DNA of 6,737 bases from Candidatus Schekmanbacteria bacterium (GTDB lineage Bacteria > Schekmanbacteria > GWA2-38-11 > J061), in assembly GCA_003695725.1 (NCBI GenBank), contig RFHX01000342.1:1-6737 (forward strand). Direction: 5' to 3'. The notes under the pieces are model-generated. The model was not told the DNA's origin. It saw only the letters and a list, made by a program, of their open reading frames with translations, and made no database searches. Positions 1-5,843 of this stretch are shown piece by piece. How positions within the stretch are numbered: the first letter of the stretch is position 1; each line of letters begins with the position of its first letter. The position numbers and the translations under genes are program-made.

Positions 1-18
1 GTCTTATCCCTCGAAATT

Positions 19-24
19 GGAGGT
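19..24 (+). promoter_or_regulatory. Ribosome binding site of the PilB/GspE-type ATPase gene
   Basis: GGAGGT lies 8 bases before the ATG at 33 and is a near-perfect Shine-Dalgarno match at normal spacing, so it supports that start. Only 18 bases precede it, so any promoter or upstream gene is outside the window. Confidence 0.85.
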
Positions 25-32
25 TAATAATT

Positions 33-1964
33 ATGAATAGGAAAAAAAATATTCATAAACTTGATGCAATGAAAATAAAAAAGAACATTAAAAAGATGGG
101 AGAGCTTTTATGTGATGCTGGCCTTATAACTTCTGAGCAATTGCAAAAGGCATTAGCCAAGCAACAGAAAACAAATAAAAAGCTCGGAGAAATTTTAGTG
201 GAAATGTGCTTCATTTCCCATATGGATATTGCAAAGGTTCTTGCTCTTCAGCTTGGAATACAATTTATAGATTTCTCCGAAACAGCCGTTGAACCAGAGG
301 CAATTCAATTAGTTCCGGAAAAACTTTGTAGAAAGCACACTCTAATCCCTTTAAGTGTAGATAAAAAAGTCATAAAAGCAGTTTTCGCAGATCCCCTTGA
401 CCTTAGTGCAATAGATGAGCTCAGATTTGCCTCTGGAAGAAATGTACAACCCTGCATCTCAACACCTGATAAAATTCGGGAAGCAATAGCGCATAATTAT
501 CATATCAACATTCCTCTTCAAGATTTGATAAGTAGCCTTCCCATTCAATCACCAGTTGAAATTGTTTTTGAAGGAGACAATGAGCTTGATATATCTGATC
601 TCATAAAAAGAAGTGAAACAGCACCGGTTATTGCAATGGTAAACAGCATAATAATCAATGCAGTTCAACGAAGGGCAAGTGACATTCATATAGAGCCACA
701 GCAAAAGTTTGTCAATCTTAGGATGAGAATCGACGGACTGCTCAAAGATATAATGACTCTCCCGAAATGGGTGCAATGTCTTGTTATTTCAAGAATCAAG
801 ATTATGGCAAAAATGGATATATCTGAAAAAAGAATACCCCAAGATGGTAGAATAAAAATTCGCATCAAAAACAAAGAACTTGATCTTCGTGTTTCTTCTC
901 TTCCAACTCAGTATGGCGAAAACATAGTTATAAGAATACTTGATATGAAAGCTGATTCCTTTCAGCTTGAAAACATTGGATTAGGCAGTGAAGAGTTGAA
1001 AAAGGTAATTTCAATGATAGACCGTTCTCAAGGAATGATTCTTCTCTCCGGTCCTACAGGGAGCGGCAAAACATCAACACTGTATGCAATGCTCAATCGG
1101 ATTAAATCCAATACTATACATATTGTTACTCTCGAAGATCCCATAGAATATGAAATTCCCGGAATTAGTCAGGTAAATGTAAACGAAAAAGTAGGATTGA
1201 CCTTTGCTTTCAGTCTGAGGTCGATATTAAGGCAGGATCCTGACGCGATAATGGTTGGTGAAATAAGAGATGTCGAAACAGCATGCATTGCGGCACAAGC
1301 ATCAATTACAGGACATCTTGTATTGAGCTCGGTTCATACAAATTCTACTATATCCACTATAACCAGATTGAAGAATATGGGAGTTCCCTCTTATTTAATA
1401 TCATCATCACTGAACGGCATTATCTCACAAAGACTGGTTAGGTTAATCTGTCCAAATTGTAAAACAAAATATAATCCTTCAGAAGAAGAATTCGTAAAAA
1501 TAGGCCTTAGACCTGAAGATATAAAAAATAACAATTTCTATAAAGGTACGGGCTGTCAAAAATGCTCGCATACAGGCTATTCAGGCAGAATCGGAGTTTT
1601 TGAAGTTTTGACTATAACGCCTAAATTTCGGGAACTGATAAACAATGACGCTCCTGCAGAGCTATTACAAAAGGAAGCAATCAATTCGGGAATGAAATAT
1701 ATGATTTTTGATGGATTAGAAAAGGTGAAGAAAGGATTAACCACTTTGGAAGAATTAAACAGAGTTCTAATCTTTGAAGAAGAAGAAATTAGAAGTGTTA
1801 TATGTCCCAACTGCAATTCCTCTATAAAGTCCGATTTCATCAATTGTCCCTTCTGCGGTATAACATTGTCAAAAGTGTGTCCTTCATGCGGAAGACAAAA
1901 AGAAGAAAATTGGAAATACTGTCCATATTGTAAGAACAATTTTCAAGAACTAAACTATGCATAA
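33..1964 (+). CDS. pilB: PilB/GspE-type assembly ATPase with tandem MshEN motifs and a C-terminal double zinc ribbon
   Basis: This is a cytoplasmic hexameric ATPase of the kind that powers pilin polymerisation (type IV pili) or type II secretion. Seen in the 643 residues: two 24-residue MshEN-type motifs at 21-44 and 50-73, beginning KMG and KLG and each ending in Q; the N2 domain from about 195 (RASDIHIEP at 214-222); Walker A GPTGSGKT at 340-347; the Asp box LEDPIEY at 367-373; Walker B around 404-413 with E410; the His box with H428 and H435; and the family zinc site C473/C476 and C508/C511. The family normally ends near residue 580. Here about 55 residues follow, with four more CxxC pairs (591/594, 605/608, 616/619, 630/633) forming a double zinc ribbon. 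The last 8 bases overlap the HD-GYP gene. No pilin, pilC or pilT gene is in view, so PilB versus GspE is an inference from the overall architecture. Confidence 0.93.
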   Translation: MNRKKNIHKLDAMKIKKNIKKMGELLCDAGLITSEQLQKALAKQQKTNKKLGEILVEMCFISHMDIAKVLALQLGIQFIDFSETAVEPEAIQLVPEKLCRKHTLIPLSVDKKVIKAVFADPLDLSAIDELRFASGRNVQPCISTPDKIREAIAHNYHINIPLQDLISSLPIQSPVEIVFEGDNELDISDLIKRSETAPVIAMVNSIIINAVQRRASDIHIEPQQKFVNLRMRIDGLLKDIMTLPKWVQCLVISRIKIMAKMDISEKRIPQDGRIKIRIKNKELDLRVSSLPTQYGENIVIRILDMKADSFQLENIGLGSEELKKVISMIDRSQGMILLSGPTGSGKTSTLYAMLNRIKSNTIHIVTLEDPIEYEIPGISQVNVNEKVGLTFAFSLRSILRQDPDAIMVGEIRDVETACIAAQASITGHLVLSSVHTNSTISTITRLKNMGVPSYLISSSLNGIISQRLVRLICPNCKTKYNPSEEEFVKIGLRPEDIKNNNFYKGTGCQKCSHTGYSGRIGVFEVLTITPKFRELINNDAPAELLQKEAINSGMKYMIFDGLEKVKKGLTTLEELNRVLIFEEEEIRSVICPNCNSSIKSDFINCPFCGITLSKVCPSCGRQKEENWKYCPYCKNNFQELNYA

Positions 1965-2925
1965 AAAAGACAAAAATAAACATACAATAGTGGATAAGGA
2001 ACTATTGATTATATTCTTACTTGTCCTGATATTAGGCATAATCTATTATTTTGTTAAAAATCAGCTGGCTTTTTTAAACTTCTTTTATTTGCCTGTGGTA
2101 TTAGGGGCTTTCTTCTTTGGGAAGAAACATGGCACCTATTCAGCTCTCCTTTCTGTCCTCCTCATAGTGCTGATGGCATATTTTGTGCCTGAAACATTTA
2201 TTGATGACGGAAATATAGTAATCAATAAATGGATTAACATTGTCATATGGGGCAGTTTTCTAATCTTAACGGGCTATACAATGGGATTTCTCTATGAAAA
2301 ACAGAAAAATTATACATACGAATTGAATAATACTTACAAAGGCATCATCACAATGCTTTCAATCGTAATAGATTCTGTTGACAAATATACTCAAAATCAT
2401 GCTTATCGCGTCTCAAAGTATTCAGAAATACTTGCACGTGCAATGAAACTTAATGAAAAAGAAGTAGATGATATAAGGACTGCAGCTCTTCTTCATGATA
2501 TAGGGAAAATTGGGGTAAGTGAAAAAATTCTAAATAAAATAAGCAAACTTTCTGAAAGAGAAAGAAAAGAAATGAATTCCCATACAAAAAATGCAGAAGG
2601 ATTGTTGTCCCCTATAGGAGGAAGGATTTTGGATATTCTTCCTTTAATTATAAACCACCATGAAAAGTATGATGGAAGCGGATACAATTCTCTAATGGGA
2701 GATTCAATCCCCCTTGGCGCAAGAATAATTGCCGTTGCCGATGTATATGATGCCCTGACTACAGACAGGCCATATAGGAAAGCCCTCTCCCCTATTGAAG
2801 GAAGAAATGAAATAATAAAAGGCGCTGGGTCGCATTTCGACCCTAATGTTGTAAAATATTTTGAAAAAGTCTTTCCTGAATTCTTAAACATAATGGATGA
2901 TGCACCACAAATCGACGCCGCCTAA
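1957..2925 (+). CDS. Membrane-anchored HD-GYP-type phosphodiesterase, probably acting on c-di-GMP
   Basis: This 322-residue protein has a lysine-rich N-terminus and then about four hydrophobic segments (near 16-33, 37-54, 61-77 and 92-113) resembling the four-helix DUF4118-type membrane module. A short linker leads to an HD-GYP-type domain at about 128-310. Metal and catalytic residues are present: H148, H180-D181 with K184 (HDIGK), H209, H234-H235-E236 and D262 (VADVYDAL), followed by RPYR at 271-274. The signature loop reads DGSGYN rather than the usual DGxGYP, so the proline is replaced by asparagine at 244. Known members hydrolyse c-di-GMP to pGpG or GMP; activity here is inferred. The catalytic domain should face the cytoplasm. 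The ATG lies inside the end of the preceding ATPase gene and has no strong ribosome binding site, which points to translational coupling. No terminator is evident downstream. Confidence 0.88.
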   Translation: MHKKDKNKHTIVDKELLIIFLLVLILGIIYYFVKNQLAFLNFFYLPVVLGAFFFGKKHGTYSALLSVLLIVLMAYFVPETFIDDGNIVINKWINIVIWGSFLILTGYTMGFLYEKQKNYTYELNNTYKGIITMLSIVIDSVDKYTQNHAYRVSKYSEILARAMKLNEKEVDDIRTAALLHDIGKIGVSEKILNKISKLSERERKEMNSHTKNAEGLLSPIGGRILDILPLIINHHEKYDGSGYNSLMGDSIPLGARIIAVADVYDALTTDRPYRKALSPIEGRNEIIKGAGSHFDPNVVKYFEKVFPEFLNIMDDAPQIDAA

Positions 2926-2970
2926 AATCATCTGTAATTTCCTAATAACCATCCCTTTGCTATTATTTAT

Positions 2971-2998
2971 TTGACAAAGAGCAATATCTTGCTATAGA
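2971..2998 (+). promoter_or_regulatory. Sigma-70-type promoter for the fab operon
   Basis: A perfect -35 box TTGACA (2971-2976) is followed after 16 bases by TATAGA (2993-2998), which matches the -10 consensus at four of six positions. It lies 45 bases after the HD-GYP stop codon and about 120 bases before fabD, predicting an mRNA start near 3005 and a 5' leader of about 110 bases. The spacer holds a small dyad, AGCAA-TATC-TTGCT (2980-2993). This is a sequence match only, with no experimental support. Confidence 0.65.
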
Positions 2999-3104
2999 TT
3001 CCTACATTCTTTAAATCTGCTGATCTTTTCAACTCTTGATTTTTTTTGGGATTATTCAAAAGAATACCAATTTTGGAGTTATTGATTTTATTTATTGCTA
3101 TTTG

Positions 3105-3112
3105 AAAGGTGA
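3105..3112 (+). promoter_or_regulatory. Ribosome binding site that decides the fabD start
   Basis: AAAGGTGA lies 5 bases before the ATG at 3118. An in-frame GTG at 3109 falls inside this site and so cannot use it, which makes ATG 3118 the better start. The resulting protein also begins where FabD proteins normally begin. Confidence 0.7.
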
Positions 3113-3117
3113 TTGTG

Positions 3118-4047
3118 ATGAGTGCTAAGATTGCTTTTGTCTTTCCCGGACAGGCATCCCAATATGTTGGTATGGGAAGAGAATTGTATGAAAACTATGA
3201 ATCTGCAAAAAATGTTTTTGAAGAAGCAGATAAAGCACTTGGGATAAGCATAACCTCCCTTTGCTTTGAGGGTCCTGAAGAAAGACTAAAACAAACAGAG
3301 ATTACTCAGCCTGCAATATTGACTGTGAGCATTGCCGCACACAGGGTAGTTTCTGAAAAAGGATTAAATCCACTTTTCGCTGCCGGACACAGTCTTGGTG
3401 AGTATTCAGCCCTTGTTGCGGCAGGAGTTATTGATTTTTCAGAAGCAGTGAAGCTTGTCAAAATCAGGGGAAGACTTATGCAGGAAGCAGTACCTGAAGG
3501 CAAAGGGGCTATGGCTGCCATTCTTGGAATGCAAAAGGAAGATATTGAAGATTGTATAAATTCACTTACAGGGCTCATTGTATCAGTGGCTAATTACAAT
3601 TCTCCTAAACAGACAGTAATTTCAGGCAAAAAAGAAGATGTTGAAAAAGCCGTTACACTTTTAAAAGAAAGAGGGGCAAGAAAAGTCGTAATGCTTCCGG
3701 TGAGTGCGCCTTTTCATTGTGAATTGATGAAACCAGCTGAAGAAAAACTGATACCTCTTCTTGATGAAATCAAATTCGCTCCGTCAAAGTTTCCTGTATT
3801 TGCAAATGTAGATGCAACAGAAACAAATGGCGGCGATGAAGCAAGGGAAAAATTAAAACTTCAAGTTTCCCGCTCAGTGCTTTGGCAGCAGTCTGTTGAA
3901 AATATGAGAAAAAAAGGCGTTGACACTTTTATTGAAATAGGTCCCGGCAAGGTGTTATCAGGTCTTATCAAGCAAACAATACCAAATGTAGAAATATTTA
4001 ATATCGAAGATAAAAAAACTCTTGAAAAAACCTTTTCCTCTCTTTAA
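3118..4047 (+). CDS. fabD: Malonyl-CoA:ACP transacylase (FabD)
   Basis: FabD moves the malonyl group from CoA to the phosphopantetheine arm of ACP, supplying the extender unit for fatty-acid synthesis in the cytoplasm. With the ATG at 3118 the protein has 309 residues, the same as I recall for E. coli FabD. Seen: the N-terminal FVFPGQASQ with Q12; the nucleophile motif GHSLGEYSAL with H91 and S92; R117 in KIRGRLMQ, which binds the malonyl carboxylate in this family; AVPEGKGAMAAI at 124-135; catalytic H200 in SAPFHCELM; and the C-terminal EIGPGKVLSGL. All key residues are intact. It is the first gene after the predicted promoter and is followed 35 bases later by fabG. An in-frame GTG at 3109 would add three residues but is disfavoured by the ribosome binding site. 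Confidence 0.96.
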   Translation: MSAKIAFVFPGQASQYVGMGRELYENYESAKNVFEEADKALGISITSLCFEGPEERLKQTEITQPAILTVSIAAHRVVSEKGLNPLFAAGHSLGEYSALVAAGVIDFSEAVKLVKIRGRLMQEAVPEGKGAMAAILGMQKEDIEDCINSLTGLIVSVANYNSPKQTVISGKKEDVEKAVTLLKERGARKVVMLPVSAPFHCELMKPAEEKLIPLLDEIKFAPSKFPVFANVDATETNGGDEAREKLKLQVSRSVLWQQSVENMRKKGVDTFIEIGPGKVLSGLIKQTIPNVEIFNIEDKKTLEKTFSSL

Positions 4048-4066
4048 AAGAAATATGTTTTTTCAA
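4022..4066 (+). repeat. Perfect 10-bp inverted repeat across the fabD stop codon
   Basis: TTGAAAAAAC (4022-4031) is the exact reverse complement of GTTTTTTCAA (4057-4066). Inside the 25-base loop a second short stem is possible between CTTTT (4032-4036) and AAAAG (4046-4050). The structure covers the last FabD codons and most of the fabD-fabG gap, ending just before the fabG ribosome binding site. Its GC content is low, so it is weaker than a typical terminator. It could be an mRNA processing or stability element, or chance in A/T-rich sequence. Confidence 0.4.
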
Positions 4067-4082
4067 ATTTTGAGGATATAAT

Positions 4083-4823
4083 ATGAACAATGAAAACAGA
4101 ACAGCATTTGTTACAGGTGCTGCCCGCGGTATCGGAAGAGCAATAGCAGAAGAATTGGCAAAAGAAGGATGTGATATAGCCGCAGTGGACATCATCGAAG
4201 ACTTGCTTGCCGATACAAAAAAGGCAATAGAAGAAATTGGAAGAAAATGTCTAATCTGCGCCTGTGATGTAACATCTTCCGAAAATGTAAAAGAGGCAGT
4301 TGAAAAAACCATCAACGAATTTGGAAAGATTGATATACTTGTAAACAATGCCGGGATAACGAGGGATAATCTTCTTATAAGGATGAGCGATGAGGAGTGG
4401 GACCAAGTATTAAATATCAATCTCAAAGGAACATTCAATTGTATAAGAGCAGTGGCAAAACAAATGATGAAGGCAAGAAAAGGAGCTATAATAAACATTG
4501 CCTCCGTTGTAGGCGTAATGGGAAATCCCGGTCAAGCAAACTATGTGGCTTCAAAAGCCGGAATAATCGGATTGACTAAAAGCGCTGCAAAGGAGCTTGC
4601 ATCAAGAAACATCACTGTTAATGCAATAGCCCCCGGCTTCATTGATACGGATATGACAAAATCTCTGCCCGAAAAAGTTAAAGAAGAAATGTTAAACAGC
4701 ATTCCCTTAAAACGATTTGGAAATCCGCAAGATATTGCAGATGTAGTAAGCTTTCTCGCTTCTGAAAAAGCGTCATACATTACTGGTCAAGTCTTCAATG
4801 TAAATGGCGGAATGTATATGTAA
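4083..4823 (+). CDS. fabG: 3-oxoacyl-[ACP] reductase (FabG)
   Basis: FabG reduces 3-ketoacyl-ACP to 3-hydroxyacyl-ACP, the first reduction of each elongation cycle. The 246 residues form a classical short-chain dehydrogenase of normal FabG length. Seen: the cofactor motif TGAARGIG (11-18), CDVT at 61-64, NNAG (88-91), MSDEEWD at 101-107, N113, catalytic S141, Y154 and K158 (YVASK), APGFIDTDM at 183-191, and the C-terminal [12 protein letters not shown]. The residue at the end of the second strand is D36 (AAVDII), which in classical SDRs favours NADH over NADPH, although R15 in the glycine loop is the usual FabG arginine. A GAGGA ribosome binding site (4072-4076) lies 6 bases before the ATG. 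Its position between fabD and acpP makes FabG far more likely than another SDR. Confidence 0.95.
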   Translation: MNNENRTAFVTGAARGIGRAIAEELAKEGCDIAAVDIIEDLLADTKKAIEEIGRKCLICACDVTSSENVKEAVEKTINEFGKIDILVNNAGITRDNLLIRMSDEEWDQVLNINLKGTFNCIRAVAKQMMKARKGAIINIASVVGVMGNPGQANYVASKAGIIGLTKSAAKELASRNITVNAIAPGFIDTDMTKSLPEKVKEEMLNSIPLKRFGNPQDIADVVSFLASEKASYITGQVFNVNGGMYM

Positions 4824-4841
4824 CAAAAAATAAACAACCAT

Positions 4842-4848
4842 AGGAGGT
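4842..4848 (+). promoter_or_regulatory. Strong ribosome binding site that decides the acpP start
   Basis: AGGAGGT is a full Shine-Dalgarno match. It is 9 bases from the ATG at 4858 and 6 bases from an in-frame TTG at 4855. Both spacings are workable, but ATG is preferred as the much commoner start, and it places the carrier serine at residue 36. The strength of the site suits ACP, which is usually very abundant. Confidence 0.8.
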
Positions 4849-4857
4849 AATAGTTTG

Positions 4858-5094
4858 ATGACTATAGAAGAAAGAGTTAAAAAAATTGTAGCAGAAAATC
4901 TTCAGATTAGTGAAGATAAGGTAACACCTGAGAAATCATTTTTTGATGATTTAGGTGCTGATTCGCTCGATGTAGTCGAACTTGTGATGGCTCTTGAAGA
5001 AGAATTTGGAATGGAAATTTCTGATGAAGACGCTGAAAAGATAGTCACAGTAAAAGACGCTATTGACTATATTTCTGAACGCGCAAACCAGTAA
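4858..5094 (+). CDS. acpP: Acyl carrier protein (AcpP)
   Basis: This small acidic four-helix protein carries the growing acyl chain on a 4'-phosphopantetheine arm. With the ATG at 4858 it has 78 residues, the normal length. The attachment motif [19 protein letters not shown] is intact, with the modified serine at S36, and the helix II region that docks partner enzymes keeps its acidic residues (E and D through [10 protein letters not shown]). No holo-ACP synthase gene is in view, so priming must come from elsewhere in the genome. It is the third gene of the fab operon, 34 bases after fabG, and a terminator-like hairpin follows directly. An alternative TTG start at 4855 would add one methionine. 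Confidence 0.97.
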   Translation: MTIEERVKKIVAENLQISEDKVTPEKSFFDDLGADSLDVVELVMALEEEFGMEISDEDAEKIVTVKDAIDYISERANQ

Positions 5095-5104
5095 ATTAAT
5101 TATG

Positions 5105-5150
5105 AAAGGGTGGATATGAATAGAATCTCTTTATATCCGCCTTTTTAATT
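5105..5150 (+). terminator. Rho-independent terminator or attenuator between acpP and rnc
   Basis: Positions 5105-5120 pair without a gap with 5130-5145: 16 pairs, three of them G-U, with a 9-base loop (5121-5129). A T run at 5142-5146, then AATTT, follows the GC-rich base of the stem. It begins 11 bases after the acpP stop and ends just before the rnc ATG at 5154. It probably limits read-through from the highly expressed acpP into rnc. Because it forms the leader of an RNase III gene, it could also be a cleavage site, but 16 bp is short for that enzyme. Confidence 0.65.
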
Positions 5151-5153
5151 TAA

Positions 5154-5843
5154 ATGGATTACAAAGAATTCGAAAAAAAGATTTCATACTCATTCAATAA
5201 AAAATCCCTTATAAAAAAAGCTCTCAATCACACATCTTCCCATAAAAATAATAAAAGCGGTAAAAAAAATAAGAGAGAAAATATAACCCTTGAATTTATT
5301 GGTGATGCTGTATTAGAGCTTGCTTCAAGAGAATATCTTTTAAAGAAATATAAAACTCTTTCAGTTGGCGATATTTCAAAAATCAAAACAAGAATGGTAT
5401 CTGATAAAACTCTTTCATTTTTTGCAAAAAAAATAAATCTCGACAAATTTGTTAAAATCGCAAAAACAAAAGAGCCTCAAAGAAGAAATATGGATGCTGT
5501 CCTCGCAGCAACAATGGAAGCCGTGATAGGAGCAATTTTTTTTGATTCCGGACTTGAAAGCGCAAAAAAATTTGTAAGATATAAAATCTTTCTTCCCTTT
5601 ACCAAAAACAAAGACCTTATTAGAGAAGATTTTAAATCGATCTTTCAGGAAAAATATCAGAAAATTTATAAAAAACCTCCTGAATATTTTGTTGTAGATG
5701 AAAAAGGGCCTCCCCACAATAAAACATTTATCATAGAATTGATTCATTCAGGGCAAACTCTCGGAAGAGGGATTGGAAAAACAAAAAAAGAAGCAGAACA
5801 AAAAGCTGCTGAAAAAGCACTTACATTCTTTAAGAAAAAATGA
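5154..5843 (+). CDS. rnc: Ribonuclease III (Rnc), with altered acidic active-site residues
   Basis: RNase III cuts double-stranded RNA, processing rRNA precursors and some mRNAs. The 229 residues have the normal layout: a nuclease domain at about 1-150 and a double-stranded-RNA-binding domain at about 157-226 (DFKSIFQEKY, GPPHNKTF, KKEAEQKAAEKAL). The signature region reads NITLEFIGDAVLEL. Compared by eye with the Aquifex and E. coli enzymes, E47, D51 and E122 are kept. The acids equivalent to Aquifex E37, E64 and D107 are I44, V71 and A119. A lysine- and asparagine-rich stretch at 30-43 is longer than usual. The start fits the family N-terminus, but no ribosome binding site precedes it and a hairpin lies just upstream. 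It overlaps the radical SAM gene by 4 bases. The family call is secure; full catalytic activity is uncertain. Confidence 0.92.
   Translation: MDYKEFEKKISYSFNKKSLIKKALNHTSSHKNNKSGKKNKRENITLEFIGDAVLELASREYLLKKYKTLSVGDISKIKTRMVSDKTLSFFAKKINLDKFVKIAKTKEPQRRNMDAVLAATMEAVIGAIFFDSGLESAKKFVRYKIFLPFTKNKDLIREDFKSIFQEKYQKIYKKPPEYFVVDEKGPPHNKTFIIELIHSGQTLGRGIGKTKKEAEQKAAEKALTFFKKK

Noticed and set aside
1577-1939. Open frame of 120 codons on the - strand at the end of the ATPase gene
   Set aside because: It mirrors the zinc-ribbon region, has no recognisable motif, and the sense strand codes for clearly conserved features.
3029-3047. Possible terminator ending in a run of eight T (3040-3047) upstream of fabD
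   Set aside because: The only preceding stem is TCAA-CTC-TTGA, too short and weak, and it lies downstream of the predicted fab promoter.
3046-3076. Small inverted repeats TATTC-AAAA-GAATA and CCAA-TT-TTGG in the fabD leader, considered as a riboswitch or FapR site
   Set aside because: The arms are 4-5 bp in A/T-rich DNA and match no riboswitch or FapR consensus that I know.
3109-3117. GTG start for fabD, adding three residues
   Set aside because: The GTG lies inside the only ribosome binding site; the ATG at 3118 has correct spacing and gives the standard FabD length.
3998-4498. Open frame of 166 codons on the - strand across fabD and fabG
   Set aside because: It is an antisense shadow spanning two well-supported genes and their gap; the residues show no family pattern.
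4397-4579. 60-codon + strand frame within fabG
   Set aside because: It is out of frame with a complete, motif-perfect FabG and has no independent support.
4855-4857. TTG start for acpP
   Set aside because: The adjacent ATG at 4858 has acceptable spacing from AGGAGGT and is the much commoner start codon.
5415-5747. Open frame of 110 codons on the - strand inside rnc
   Set aside because: The predicted protein is a low-complexity Phe/Lys/Ile-rich shadow of A-rich RNase III codons, with no recognisable domain or ribosome binding site.
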